Of a stretch of DNA of 64,000 bases, positions 14,301 through 29,300 are shown piece after piece. Position 1 is the stretch's first letter. The number at the start of each line of letters is the position of its first letter. The translations under genes were made by a program, and so were the position numbers. This stretch comes from Amblyornis subalaris (Eukaryota > Chordata > Aves > Passeriformes > Ptilonorhynchidae). The stretch lies in the NCBI GenBank assembly GCA_018881555.1, contig JACAXG010000024.1, positions 8,675,662-8,739,661 on the forward strand, read 5' to 3'. Below the pieces are notes generated by a model. It was not told the origin of the DNA, did not search any database, and saw nothing but the letters and a program-made list of their open reading frames with translations.

Positions 14301-17300
14301 TACGCATCAGTAAAAGTTATAATCAAAGCTTCCAGTGACTTTCATTCAGCAGTGACATAAAATCACTTCCTGTCAGTACATCAAAACATTTCCACATAAA
14401 GCACCATGTCAGACAGACTGTTATTGATACTAATACTGGCACTTGACTATCCCAGCCCCATGCAGTTCTTTTCCTTTTCCTCTCCCATCCCCTCTCCAAT
14501 ACTTCTTCCTAACACACAAACATACACCACATAAACATAATGGATCTGCTAACAATAGATACATTCATAAAGTTTGAAATCAATCAACACTTTGTTGACT
14601 GGGAATGCTCTTCATGAAAGGAAGTCACTTAATCTGCTACAATATGCAAGGAAAGAGGTCAGGATTACAGTTTTGCCCAAGAAAATTACATGATACTCAT
14701 AAGCAGCAATGACATATGGATTGGTTTTGCTAACACTCACACAGAAGTTGCAATCATATTAAGAAAATGCTCCACGACTGAGATGGAGATGTTCCAAATC
14801 TGTAGAAAACTAAGCACCTGGCACATTTCAGCATGTCTTTAATGGCAATGCAACTTTCAGAATTAATCCAACCAAGCACAAACAGGTAAATTACACTTTT
14901 AATTATTGAAGAAATAGATTCTTCTTGGAATACAGTGAGCAGGATGGAACTGTACCTGAGAAAAAGTGAGACAACATATATTAAACTTGCCACGTACCGG
15001 ATGACTTCTTGAGGGATATTTAACTGGTCATATTTGAGATGTTCTCCCAGGTCACTTAAATAGTTCAAGTAGGTGATCTTTTTCCCAAATTTGTGGCTAA
15101 AAAAAAATTTTTACAAAAATCACGAAGTAGTATAAAAATTCAGCATGGGAGGAACATTTATAAAGGGTTTAGTTTCTATTACAAAAATGTAAGGGCTGAT
15201 GCAATTCAAAATTAGACTGTAATTGAAGCAGCAGGAGACATGAGAAGTATTTCACTTCATATGATCAAACATATACAGTGCACGCCTGAGAGTCTGATTT
15301 GAATAAAAACAACTGACTTCCATCTGAATGTTTTGTGATTTGCATAGATATGAAAAACATCACTTTAAAAGCCACTGAAAACCAGGTTTCACACAGCATT
15401 AGAAAGCTCACTGAAAGAACTGTTAACCTTGGAGAGAATGTTACCCAGCCAACAGAACAACATGTTTGTATTATTTAGGTATTCCACTCTACCAAAAGAC
15501 AAAATAATGGGGCTGTAGAAATAAACTATAGAGTAGTTAAGCAACAGAAAAAAATTTCAAAGCACTGATAGTGTGTACCCTTAAGGTGCTGGGCCATCAG
15601 CTTTATCCCTTTTGAAAAGGACTGGATAGGTTCTAGGAAACACCAGGAACAATTTTTTTTTTCTACAAGTTGTACAAAACATACTTCCAAATTTGAAGCC
15701 CCAAGTATCACTGAGGTCTTGAGTTTTAGCCAGAATACACAACTATATGGGCAGAGGTGTTCAAATAAGGGTCAGCGCCATGTTTATACATATGATCTGA
15801 AATAATGTCTTATTTTTCCACAACACGACATATCTGGACTGTAATGAAGTGTCAAGAAAAAAAGTAGGTGCTGATGATAAAAATTGTACTTTGCTGCAAC
15901 TTACTTTCATAGTAAAATTGGGAAAAAGCTCTGGCATGGATGTGTTTATCCCTGGATTGTCCAAACCACATGCACACGCTCCCTCTAGCGGGACATGGGA
16001 CAAACAGTCACTTCACTGAATTTTGCTAACAGGAATTTTGGGGCACTGAGGAATATAATTCTGTGCATGCACAATTCCAGAGCTCCTCAGCGTGTCTTTT
16101 ATCCAAAAGAGCCTGAACTTCCAACATCTTCCCTAAGCCACAGGAAAGCACGGAACTCTGTAACTAATGTTACAGGGAACAGAACTCTGTAACTAATCAC
16201 CTCTGGTATTAGTGACCTCTAGACATGCCACAGAACCCACAATATGTAAAAAAGTCAAGGGTAATTAGGAATTAGTGCTGCTTCTTAAAAATGCCACATC
16301 ACCACTGCCACCCAAATGTACATTATTTTCATAACAGGTTCTATTAACTCACACATAGAAGTATGGTCTTCCTACAGTTATTTTGCACTTTGGAGAAAAC
16401 ACACTTGACTTAACACATTACCTTCTTGCTCGTTTCTTTTGGGACTGGAAGGAAGATCAATCACCTTCAGGAACTTGAAAAATTTCAAGTATTTACATTT
16501 TCTTAAATCCTATCAAATAAAATACTTACAAGTACTTACTAATTTTGTCCTTCACTCTAATAATTCTGTCATTTGTTCAGTTGTTAGCAAATATATTGTC
16601 ATGTAAAAGTAGTTAGGCCATGTGCTAACAGGTGCCAAATATACTAACAGACCACTGAAAAATAAATACATGCCTCTTAATAATGAAATCCATTTTACAT
16701 CTGCTATTTTTATTGGCAACACTACCTACAAACTAGTCTGGGCTATAATTCAGCAAAGCTAGGAAACAGAAAGTCTAGACGATTTTCTCCCTTGTTTTTC
16801 TGAACTGGATTAATATTCACACTTAAATTAATAGCATGATTTACCAAGATAAGATTAGTCTAAACTGGAAGAAAAAGTTACTATGAAAAAAATTTAAATT
16901 GTACTACTCTAGTAAATTAACAGTGTTAGCAAGTTTTAGTCTTCAATGAAAGTATAATTTAGCCAAACTGTACATGGACCCTTTCACACATAGTAACTCA
17001 AATGTTTTTGCCAAACCCAAAGTAGTCAACCCAAAAAGCAAAATGCATGGTTGGCTACTAAACCATTTTAAGTAGTAAAGACTTTTTTTTCCCTGGCTTC
17101 AGCTGATTCCTGTTTTCTGGCTTGTGGGCGTTTTCAGAGTTTACTCATACTTTCAATTATTTTGTCAGTCCCACTGTAAAAATAGCTTTGTTGCCGTTGG
17201 TCACAGGTTTAAAAAATAGAGAGTAGAGTGTTACTAAATTAGACTCAAAACAAGTATCCAGGTACACAGTGGTAAAAGTCGAGTACAAATAGAAACAACC

Positions 17301-20300
17301 AATTGTGATGAAAACGGTGGTCAGAAGGTCAAGATGAGGATGCATCTAAGATGACCAGGCTTGGTTTGAATTATTTATGCTAGATATGAATGCTTAAGCT
17401 TATCAGGATCATACTTTTTTTAATTGCCAGTGTGTCATACTTTCCAAGAAAAAAAAAATTTAGACATAGTAAGATCCTGGGAAAATGAGTATTTGCAAGG
17501 AGTACCTTTAAACTTTTATTTTTTAAGAATTAGTAGGCAATTATTACTGTAAATCAAATAGAACAGCTGTTGTCCACCTACGGTTCCACTGAGGGCATTA
17601 ACATGCACAGGCTGAAAATCACTGATGTACCAAAACCATTTTCTGGGAGCTACTCCCAAGGAGTAGCCTCTGAGCTACTTCCTCTGAGCAGTTGCCTCTG
17701 AGAAAGAAGATGGTTTCACCAGAGTATTGTAGGGTCCATCAAGAATTTTTCTAGGTTTATTGTTGGGTTTAGTTTGTTGTTTTCTTTTGTTACGTTTTTT
17801 TTTCTGGAAAGCTCTCCATACCCATCCTAAAGCAAATCAGGAACAAACAAACCAACAACAAAAATAAGTCCATCTCCATTCCTGAGACATCATCAGGTAC
17901 TGGACATCCTGCTTCTGTCACACTTTTCATACCATTGCTCTGTGTCCGGGATCACTGATATTTGTTTTATTGCCAGTTGAAATAAAGATCTAAAGCTAGT
18001 CTTCTTGTTTCAAGAACAGCATATTCTGGAATGATTTTTAGCTTTAATTAATATTTTTAATTTTCACATGCACCTTAGTTGTCCAGTTCTGTCTAGAAGT
18101 TAAATTTCCCTTTTCTAATTAATTACCTTTCTAGCACTCAGAAATTGAATCAATTGTAAGTTACTGTAGTGGACATTTTTGGTTGGTTCATTATGGCTTC
18201 TCAAGATTAGCTGTTTCTATCCTCCAGTTCCGAGGACATTCATAATATGATTTGAAAAATGTCAGAATTTCTTTGAAAGTGACAGAAGTTCAGGAGCAGA
18301 AGCTAAGCAAGCCCCACCATCCTTGCACTTAGCAGTATCTGCCGGTTGCTGGTGGTTCCGTGGAGATAGGAACAACACGCAAAGGAAAAGAACACACAGT
18401 AAAATACATCACTTTCACCATTATATCCTTTTCAAATTCCTATAGGCACTTCAGGGCTTATCCATTAACTTTGAGAACATAAGTAGTGTCATTCCTACTC
18501 ATTCCAACACTTTAGATCAGCCCGAAGGTTAACCGTTCATCATTGACTTTACTGTACCACCCAATAACTCCAGTCACACACCCAGCTCCATTTTGCTAAG
18601 TGCTGTCAAACACAACAAAGTCATTCAGATAACCATGTTTTAAAAGCATTATTTACTTTAACATACCAGTAAAACTACTAAGAATTGAGACTCCCTTTTC
18701 TTAGAAAGAAAAGAACTCTACCCTATTATTCGTACCCAAGCTTAAGCTCACCTTACTCATTAGTTCAAGACAGTTTAAATGGGTATTGTGCTATTACCTG
18801 ACATATTTTACCTCAAGCCTTTTTAAAAGCAACTTATTAGAGAACAAACCGTCCTTGAACTAAATAGGAATAATGTGTGCAACAGACTGCTAAGTACCTT
18901 ATAAGAGGCTTAAAGATATTCCACAGAATTTTTATAAAGTTGGTTGGATGTACAACATAGAGTGCTTTAAGGTTTTTCTTATACCTAGGAAAAGAAAATG
19001 AAATTGTTAGAAGAAAGTTGAATACCAGAGATGGTAGAACTGAATAGCTACAACTGAATGGAAGGTTATTATTACAGGAACATTACACAGCATTATTTTC
19101 GAATACATTAAAAAGACCTAATTCAGAAGAAATGGAATGTAAAATGAAAAAAAAACCCAAAACAAAAGCCAATTTTAAAAAGTGGTCAGTTTTGGCAATA
19201 GGCCAAATTAATTATTATGTTCCTAACCAATGTCTGCTGTCTCATAGATTTAATATCAGGGAGACACAAGGGAAGTTCAGCAATTTGAAAAAAAAAATTA
19301 CACTTTTCATGTCCCTTTATTTTCTGCTTGCAGGACTCTCATTTTGGAAAAAAATTCTAAATTTTCAGATGCAGAATTTATACCTAATTCTTTAATTTTA
19401 CCACTAATTGTGTCCTACTTTGCTAGTAATTATTAAAGGTGAAACCAACTGCTAATTGTTTGATATTGCATTGTCCTTTTTGAATGAAACAAAACCATAC
19501 TTCATTATAGCTTTGCTTGATTCTACAGTGTCATTTCATGATGCATAAACAATAGACTCTCGTAGGCTGAAACTGAAATGCAAACTGCGCAAAAAGACTG
19601 CTCTTATTCAATGTTATTGCAAAATGAAATTGAGAAATGCATTTGGAAATATCCTGCTTTTATATATAAATTTTTGCTTATTACTTTGCCAAGTTTGCTT
19701 CCAGGCAGGGACAATAATCAGGGAAAAATAAGATTGTGAACTCCTAAGGCAAACCTTCTCATAACAGGTTATGCTAAGAGAAGGAAAAGGGACCAACTCA
19801 GCAATTGCATGAGTTTTTCCTTTTGGATTTTAATTGGGCCTGTACATCTGTGAATGAAACAGGCACTGTGTGTGTTCACAAAGCCACTGCCACACACAAG
19901 CAAACAACTCTCCCTGTGCAACTGGCACTGCTGGGCCTGAGAGCCCAAAATCCACAATAAAAACTAATAAGTAAAACACCTGAGTTGCTTCACTAACATT
20001 CCCATTTTAACTTTGTTTTGCACCTTGAAGCAACAGCCGTAAGTTGTTGTTTGTGTGGTAGTTTATGTTCCTCAGTTTCCTATATTACAATCAATGTCCA
20101 AAAGACTTTACTGAGCCTCTGTTGTGAACCTTCAAAGCAAGATCTATTCTTTTGAAACTACTCCTGTTAAGCATTTGCTTTCCTGATGTTGGCTAATTAC
20201 TCTTGTGCTTTGTAGTCTGCTAGTACAGCTGAACATACATGTCGGGGTGGGAATATTGCTTTGAGTTGTCAATGACAGTACGCCAAGAAGTTCCAACTGT

Positions 20301-23300
20301 TAACAAAATGACATGTTCTGCCTGGTGACCTGGGCTTCTGTGTTTCCTTTGTTCTACTGCTTTCTGGATGAGGGTGGGGGAATGGAGACAACAGATTTTT
20401 GGCATAAATGAGAGTCTCATCGTGCATTTGTAGGCAACAAAAAAGCCAACAAAAAAGATACTGCCCTTGTACTGCTTCTCCCCATAACATAACTAAATTT
20501 AGATTGAGAATCTCCCAAAAAGGAGAACAGAGAGATGATTTGTTCTCGAATCGTCAGTGCACATCAAAACCCAGTAGTGCAGTCCAAACCTCTCACCAAA
20601 TTCAAAATATAACAGACCTTTGCCTTTCCTCTCCTTTACCTGGTCCCAGAAAGAACAGATACATCATACTACCCATATATTCAGCCACGTTGCCTTCCTG
20701 AGGCCAATTTACAAATAAGTTATGATGTTCAGACTAGTAAAAGACTGACTTCAATGGGGACTGGCTGCTCTGTTGGTAACTGCACACTTTCAGAGAATAA
20801 ACATCCCAATTTTGGTCCCCGCTATTAAAATGCAATTGATCCAAGAGCTTTGGCCTCGATTACACCCTAACCAACTAATACATGAAGTCCTGAGCTGTAG
20901 CTGTCAGTACTCCTAAAGTCAGGTACATCTAAGAACAGATCTTCANTTTGTTCCCAAGGCTTTTTATACCTTTGGATAACTACTGCAGCACCCAGGCCAT
21001 TCCTCAGTACTGCATAGAAGACACTTAACAAAAGAACCAACAGCACTGACATCATTATAAGAATTTGTAACAGCGAAATGAAGTCAGTTAATTGTGGGTG
21101 AATCAGGACAGATCCACCTGAGTTCCTTCATGNATGTTAGTTATAGACATTACACAACCTGAAGAGTAAACCAGGTCTTTTGGAGACATACTTCCTGTCA
21201 AATTCCTTGTAGGCTGTTTGTAACCACTTCAGAGATGGTTTATTCAGACTCTTCAGGCCATAGTGAAAGTAGACAACCATATAATCATTCTCTACATACT
21301 GGTCCAGAGTATACTTTAAGTACCTGAGGAGAAAGATAACATTTTAGTTTTAAGACAGTTTACTGACGAGATTTTTGAAGCAGTAACTGAGAAAGAAAAT
21401 GTGCTATTTTTGCACAGAATGCTAGTGACTGCAAATTCATGTTTGCGTCAAAGTATTTATCTAAGAAGTTGAACTTGTTCTAGTGGCAAATAATTCCCCA
21501 TCATTGCAATGCCTGAAATTTTAAAGAACATATTTAGTTACAAAGACTATGGTGCTCATGAATCACTTAAAAATGAAGGCAATATGGTACTATGTTTGCC
21601 AAGAAATTTTTTAAGAGATGCATTTTAATTAAAAGCAACTTTTATTTTGCTTTTTTCTGGTCTTTGTAAAGTCCTTCCTTTTAGACAAGCAAACAACATC
21701 ATTTTGCGTTTTCAAAACAATAAAGAATACATTTTGGGCTTTCCTCTCAATTTAAAAGTTTCTAAATCTTTGAAAAATCCATTACCCCTAATTAAACTGC
21801 TCTTCTTGAATACATTTGCCTTTCCCTTGTTTGCATTGTGGGGACGGAGTTTGTACATCATTTCCCTTAAAACTAATTTAAAGAAATACACTATGTATCC
21901 CATCTCAAAATAATAATGCATATTTTATAAGTAGATTTCTCTGTGTTCATTCTTTAACAGTATAGTTTAAGATGCTTTTAATTCCCTTTCTCCTACAATT
22001 GAGAACACATGATGGCCCATTACACAGCTCATTGACTCAAATAAAGCAATGATGGAGCAGTGCAATCTGGCCTCATTTCTTGCTGTGTCAGATTTCAAAT
22101 TTCTCATGTTATTCTCAGTGCTATCTTCTTATTCTGCAACAGAGTCCCAGCTATTGTTCTTATTCGTATGTAAGTGATTTTCATTCAATAAAACAGATAG
22201 TTCCATGTGCCATTTATTAGGCTGTGACTACCTGCAGGTATGAAGAATATTTTGACTATCTCCCTTTGCACAGAAATCCCTTCACTTCTTACCTTGTACT
22301 CCCACAGTCTCATTTATCTGATTCCCTGAGCATACTGTGAATTGTAGACTGCAAGTGTCTTGGGAAAAAGGTTGCCACTGCAATTAATATAATGTTGTTT
22401 TGAACCCTGATTTAAGTATTAGCGGTATTTTAATGGAAGAAGCAGTGACAGTAAATCAAGACTTTTTTTTAAGAGTTTGAAATTAAAATATATCTAAGCA
22501 GATATTCTTACAGAGTGCCTTCTGTTTTATTTTACAGCATGTAAATTCCTTGTCACATTGCATCCAGAAAATAAGTATTTTTAAAAATAACTGAGAGTGT
22601 TTTGTGGGCATATAATAACCAGTATTTTTTTACAGTCAATTATCTGCTCCAAGGCTGTAACAGAATTGCAGGGACATTACAAAAACTTTACAAAATCAAT
22701 TCTTTAAGTGATTTCATCACAAAATACCTAGCAATCAGGGCCTACTCTTTTCCTTCAGCTTTTCCTCAGAATTCAACATCTGAGTCTAATTACCTAAAAC
22801 CAGATCACTTGATAGCTATATTGCTACCTTCACATTCAACACTTGCCTTCAGTTCTCTCTTAGCACAGACTTTCCAAGTGAAGTTGATGTGGGCTCAGAT
22901 ATAGGAAAATGTGCTGCGAAGAGGATAAAAAATGAAGCAAAATGCTCTCAAAATCGTTTCTTAAGAAGTCTGTCTTTTAATCTCTCTCCATTTAGTGAGA
23001 GAAGCTGAGACGACAGCATTTCTGTGCTTTCCAACAGTGATGGTTGAAAGGTGTCCAAACATTTTGGCAATGGACGCTGTACAAGAACTCCAAATAGGTT
23101 TAAAATGCTTAATAAGGACAGGACTCTCAGGACAAAAGAGATCTCCTTGCAGTGACAAACTATGAGGCAGAAACGTGCTGGTATCTTGCTGCAGCAAGTT
23201 TATAAGGAAGAATGTTGTGAATTTACACATTCACAACCCCTTTTAACACCAAAACCCAAAGTGAGATACATATAAAAATGTTAAGCATAATGTACTGAAC

Positions 23301-26300
23301 ATAATGCAGATAATTTTATAAAATAGAAAACTGACAAAGATGTAAATAGCTAAACAACGCTCTTCCTCAGTGACTTAGGAGATAGAGTACAGCAAAGGAA
23401 GGCAAACACAGTTATTCATGAGAACACATGTACGCAGCACTAAATTACTAGAATTTCTCCTTCATTTGTCCTCACCATGAATTATTTTTTTAAATACACT
23501 AAGAATTTGTTAATAAAATCAAGACGGCAAGTTAATTTCAGTACAGAGTGAATTGCTTTGTTCAGTAGAGACTCCAGGTGAGATAACTGGCACTTTCATC
23601 CACATCTCATTCACTTAATACTAACACTGGTAGGTCTTACATCCTTTTTTGCTTTTCACTCCTTGCCTACTGCTTCTCCTCCCTCAAAGCTCATTTCCCT
23701 GCAAGCAAGCTAATAGAAGTTCTTATATAAAGTGTAAAGTAGTCCATGCAGGAGATTAAAAGCAACTTACTCCAGCAACCTTGTGTGATTGAGCTGATGG
23801 GATGGGGGCATGCGGCAGCAACTGAAGGTAATCACCTTCCTTCCAGAATTGTCATCACCTAGCAAACAAAACAGTTAATAAAGACAACACTCAGTTACTC
23901 ATGGGACCTCAGATATACGAAGGAATGGCATGGATCTTCTGATATTTGGGGCTAACTCTATCTCCCGTTATTACCCGGAACATCCCGTGAAACTTCACTG
24001 CCCACTCACACATTACCTGCAGAAAGTTGGGCAAATGATAAGGCAAAGCAGAAAAAGTCATATGCAAATGTTGGTGGTGCTCAGTTCCAGACAAGGAAGA
24101 CTTAGGTGCTTCTGGAGCATTCAGCTGTGGAAGAAAACAGACCTGCTTTCCCTGACTACTGTCTTGGAAATGACATGTTTTCAAACTCTTCATGCTGTAT
24201 TTCTCGAATTTATCAGAATACCAGCATTTTGGGCATCTTCTTTGTCACACATCCAAGTCAGATGTTTTTAACCAACTTAAGCTTTCTTAGATACTCTCTT
24301 TCAGAAGCACTGCTACACTAGGATCACATTAAAACACGACAAGCAAGGCATACAAGAATGATTTGCCTAACTTGAAGATCTATAGGTATCCATTCCTTAG
24401 AGCCTCTGACAAAGCATGTATTGCTACACTCGAGTTCACTTGCTCTTTGATTCATGACAGCTTCACCCACACTGTCTGGACAGACAAGGCTGGTGTTTAT
24501 GCCATGCCCATCCCACACCCAAGTTTCACTATCTGGAAAGGCAAACACAGAGGTTATGTCATGCTCATACTGAAGATCACTCAGTGCTGAAGACTGTGAG
24601 GTGTTAAGATTTTAACTTATATCTACATGAATGATACCATTCCTTTAAAAGAATACAGAAACATTCCAGAAAAAAGTTTAACTGAATTCTTCACATTTGA
24701 CACATTCTTGATATAATTTCCATGTTCAAACTAAATGATATTTAATACCTTGTTTCTATTACCACAAAAATATCAAAGTTTGGCTTTGATATCAGTAGGA
24801 GTACAATAAAGTCAAGAATTTGGGTTATTATTTATAATTCTGTTGCTCCCCTTTCACCCCCAATTAAGTAGATGTAATGAATAAACAAATTTTTTTAAAA
24901 AGTAAAATAGGGGAAGTTAAATCTGCAACAGAATCAATTAATGAATACAAAATCATATGAGCATTTATATGACAACGGGTAGAACAGCTCCAGACACCTT
25001 CTTAAGCTATGTTAATTTGCATTACTGATCAAACTACTTGATCTGAACAAACAAAACACTTTCCAGCATTGCAAACACACTTTTTCCATGAAAACCCACC
25101 ACCGATATCATATACTTCCCTTCATTCACCTCAGGAAGAGATGGCTGTCCTCACCTGACATATTTCACACTAAGAAAAAAAAATCCTGTATTCGCCTTGT
25201 CCAGTTCAACAGTCATGACAGGACAATATCTACTTAAACCCATTCTATTTTAGGTGCCAAAGGAGAAAAGAGGGAAGAGGCGAGATTAGCAATTACTTTT
25301 CACATATGAACATGGACTGGGAGACATCTTCTGCATTATCAATTCCAAGCCTGTCATCACTAGGAACTGCAGCAGAGAATCCTTCCATTCATTTGTTGAG
25401 CTTTATCTTAAAAAAACAGTTAGGTTTTTCTGTTTCATGCTCCTACTGCTCACTGATTTGACAACTAGCAACCTGCTTTCTCAATTCCAGTCTGAAAGTC
25501 ATAGCAAATTTGTACAAATTTGTTCTTATGACAACATCACTCAGCTGAAGCAGTGCTTCTCTTTCAGCACTATTTACCATCCCAAAGGACTCCAGGCAAT
25601 AACCACATTCCCTCCCAGCCCATGTTCTACTGCTTGTAAACAGGTCACACTTTCTATCTCTCCCCTGACATAGGTGTTCGCTACTCTGCTCAAACCTGAA
25701 CACATCTTTCCTAAAAACAGGTGACAAGAGTTAGATGATAGATTTCAGATGAACATTGCACAAAGGACTTAAAAAGCTTTCCTACTGATATCCACATAAT
25801 TGTCTTTACTGAGAAAACATGATGAAGTACTAATTTAGTTCTACAGCTACGACTGGATTATCTCTGATAGCCACCCCACTCTTATTTCACAGAAGATCAC
25901 TTCTCTCTTTTTTTAAAATTTAAAAAACTAAAGAACCTTTTCCTATTTGCTTCAACATCCTCTAAAGATCTATCTCAGCTTGAACTTTGGTAATTATCAC
26001 TTCAGTCCTATAGTTTTAGACAAAACATAGATTTCTCTGATGGCTAACTCTTTCCTTCTGTTCTTTTCTTGGCTGGCTACTTATTTTTGCTATCTTTCTC
26101 AAAAGGTTTTTTTTCAGACCACAAGGCCTGGTGTTCCTTCGCACATTAAAAATAAATTCTGAATCCTGGGTTAAATAAGGTGCTTGAGCACCACTAAAGA
26201 GCATGCAACACCACAATTATATGTACTCAGGTATGTCAATATATTGTTCTTAAACAGATCATAATTTATGTCCTGAAGTTATTTAAGTGTCTTGTTTTAT

Positions 26301-29300
26301 ATTCTCAGTGTAGTTATAAAGGCATTATAATGGGACATGCATTAATATGAATGATGTATTAAAATTAAAATATTAATATGATTGCTTTCTAAATTATGGC
26401 TTAGTTGTGAAAAAATTGCTGCGTTACAATGCACTCCAGAGATTTTATCTGTTAGAGATACTAATTTTTACAAGCAAAATAAAGCTAAGAAAGTTTCCAG
26501 ATAAATTACTAAATGAGTCACCAATAGTTAGTGTCGGTTACATTCAGTGCTTGAATCAAAAGCCATAAAAAAAATAACCAGCTTTATAAGACTGCAAACA
26601 GATAACGTATAACATGAACAGACATAATTGCCAGATTAAATGGGGAACCTGAGGCAGAGAAACTTTCTCAAAATTAGCAACTGAGCAGAAACCCTTGTTC
26701 TCCCACCTTGTAGTGCCACACAGGCAAAAAAAAACAAACCAGAAAAGGTGAGAACCTCAACTTCATTAAAAACTGAATAAAGCAGTGCCAGCTTCCCATC
26801 AGTGGTGGCAGCTAATGGAAGAAAGAGGCTGAGGTTTAATTCATAGGCATCAATAACATTTTGGAGAACATCAAATTTCAACATGACGTGCAGAGCTGTT
26901 CAAATCAGAAGCTGGCTTCCCTGGCCCTCCCTCAAGAGGGCAGTGACCCTGGGAAATGCCTATTGCATGTGTTAGAACATTTGCTTTCCAGTCCAATGCA
27001 GTTTGTATCCTATGGATAGAATTTTTACCCAAAGACATGACAGTCTGAAAAGTAAAATGGGGAGTGGCAGATGCAAAGGACAGTGTAATTGGAAGTATGT
27101 TGATTTCAAACCTGCACGGAGTGTATTTTTCTACCAGAAACCCCATATTTCCCCACAACTTAGAACTGAAAGATGCCTCATTTTCTACCGGGAACAAAGG
27201 AAAAATGAAGTGCAATTTCAGCTTTGCTCCTTGATGTTTCGCTTTCAGGTCAAAAATGTAGTTTTGTGTTAACCTACTTTATTCAACCAGTTCAACATTA
27301 CCAGACATCTTCAGATCAAATCTTTTACCCTCCATGGAAAATGTGCTTCCCACTTCATCTTTCTGCACTGGTTTTGAGCTCCAAATATTCAGGACACATT
27401 CCCAAAGACTGAGGGCACTCACACTCCATTCGCCACCTACCCACACCTTCCTAGACGTCCCTCANGCAGAGGAAAGGTCTGATAGACTTTGCTCACAAAT
27501 GGGTAGGCTCCTGCTTTTGGATCAGGCACTTGCTGTCTCACAGACACATTCCTGGGCAGGCTCAGGATTATCAGCTGTGCGGCCATAGAGCCACTCCTGG
27601 GAGAACAGCATGGAAACAGCCTCCTCCCTGCACTTGGTAAGCAAAGACGGGTGTGGAGAGCGGGCTGTCCACAAGGAGATTTACGTACATTAAAACACAA
27701 CCTATCTACTGCAGTTTTATTTTTCTGGATTTCACTGAAACAGACATGAATCATACATCACTTTTGATATCAAACTTGGCAGTGGGAAAAAAATGTTACA
27801 GTAAGACACAGGGCAGGGCAAGTGGGGAAGGGAGGTAGTAGTATTTTTCAATTAAGAATTTGGATGGCACAGCACTTCCTAACTGCTTCTTTGAAATGGA
27901 AAGGTTTTTTTTTCTAATGAAAGAGCTCATTCTAATTTGCAAATGAGATATTTCAAATGCTATAATTTTAAGATGGTTTTTTAAAGAGCTTTCGTTCTGA
28001 TGATATTAAGCATTACTATTTTATAAGTAAAAAGTGAAATATTTTACTTTATTGAAGCTTCTTATTATCACTTTACAGCAAAACAAGATCCTCAAGTCAA
28101 CAGAAGTTTTCCAATGGGTTTCAATGGAAGAAGAAGTAGAGTCAAAATCCAGGGGACTTGCCACACCAGTGAAAATACTTGCTCTCATATTTGTTTCTTT
28201 AATTTCATTTAAATTAGGGGAATTTAAACTAGGGAAAATGAACTTAAACCTCAATTATTCTTTGTTAAATGGTGAGACAAACTGTGCTTTCAAGCTTCCT
28301 ACTCTCTACAATTCAGGGAATTACAAGGTCATCAAAAAGTAATTGTGAAACATCTGTGATTTGCCTAGGCTGAGTAATGGACAGTAAATATACCCACAAC
28401 TAATCCTGAAGTTTGCCCATCCATAATGGCAAATTTCATAGCCAGTTAAGAAAAAACAGCCAAGATAACACAGCTGAGTCTCAATATTAACAGGAAGAGC
28501 TTATAACTTTAGCTGTAGAGATGAGTCCTCTTTCTCTGACATTGATCACCTCAGCTGATCATATGAAAATATACTGCAGCACATATTATCCAGCTTAAAG
28601 ATGAAGTACTAAAATAGCCACTGCAATGTTTATCCTTTGGGATAGAAACCAGGAACTACTATGGAAATATGGAGAATGACACCAACTCTGAATTTCAAGA
28701 GTCAACTCATTTTGATTTCACAGTTTCTTTTTTGCATTCATTCCTCTGGATTCTACTCATGTCCATGCGTACTTAAAAACCAACTTTCTGTGAGAGGATT
28801 GCACCTGTACTGCACCTGGCTAATTCTGGAAAATGCTAAAACTGCAATTCAAAGCAAGTACATGCTCAGGTGTCTTCCTAAACAAGAACGACTATAAGCA
28901 AATGTTCGGGAGGCTTTCCACATCACAAACCTCGTTATTCCCCTCAGAAAGCCAAGATTCTCCATCAAAGATTTCTCCATGAGCAGTTTTTCTCTTAAAA
29001 TTGGTATAAGAAAAATACTTTGCCATAAGACATTTTTTTCAGATCAGCTGAAAGCAAAGTGACAGCTTGCTTTTTGATGTAATTAATTATTTACATTTCA
29101 TTTGTGCTCCTCTTAAGGCATGTAAAATAAGTCGAAATGAGGATGAGTTAAAGCGATTCCTGAAGCCAACCTCTCTAATGTCCACACAGCTCTGTCTGGC
29201 TGACTCTCTGGACTAGTCTGAAAAGGGGCATTGAATATCAAAACTACTTTCAGTGACGCAAAGCTAATTATTTTGATATTCACAGAAAGCATAAAAGAAA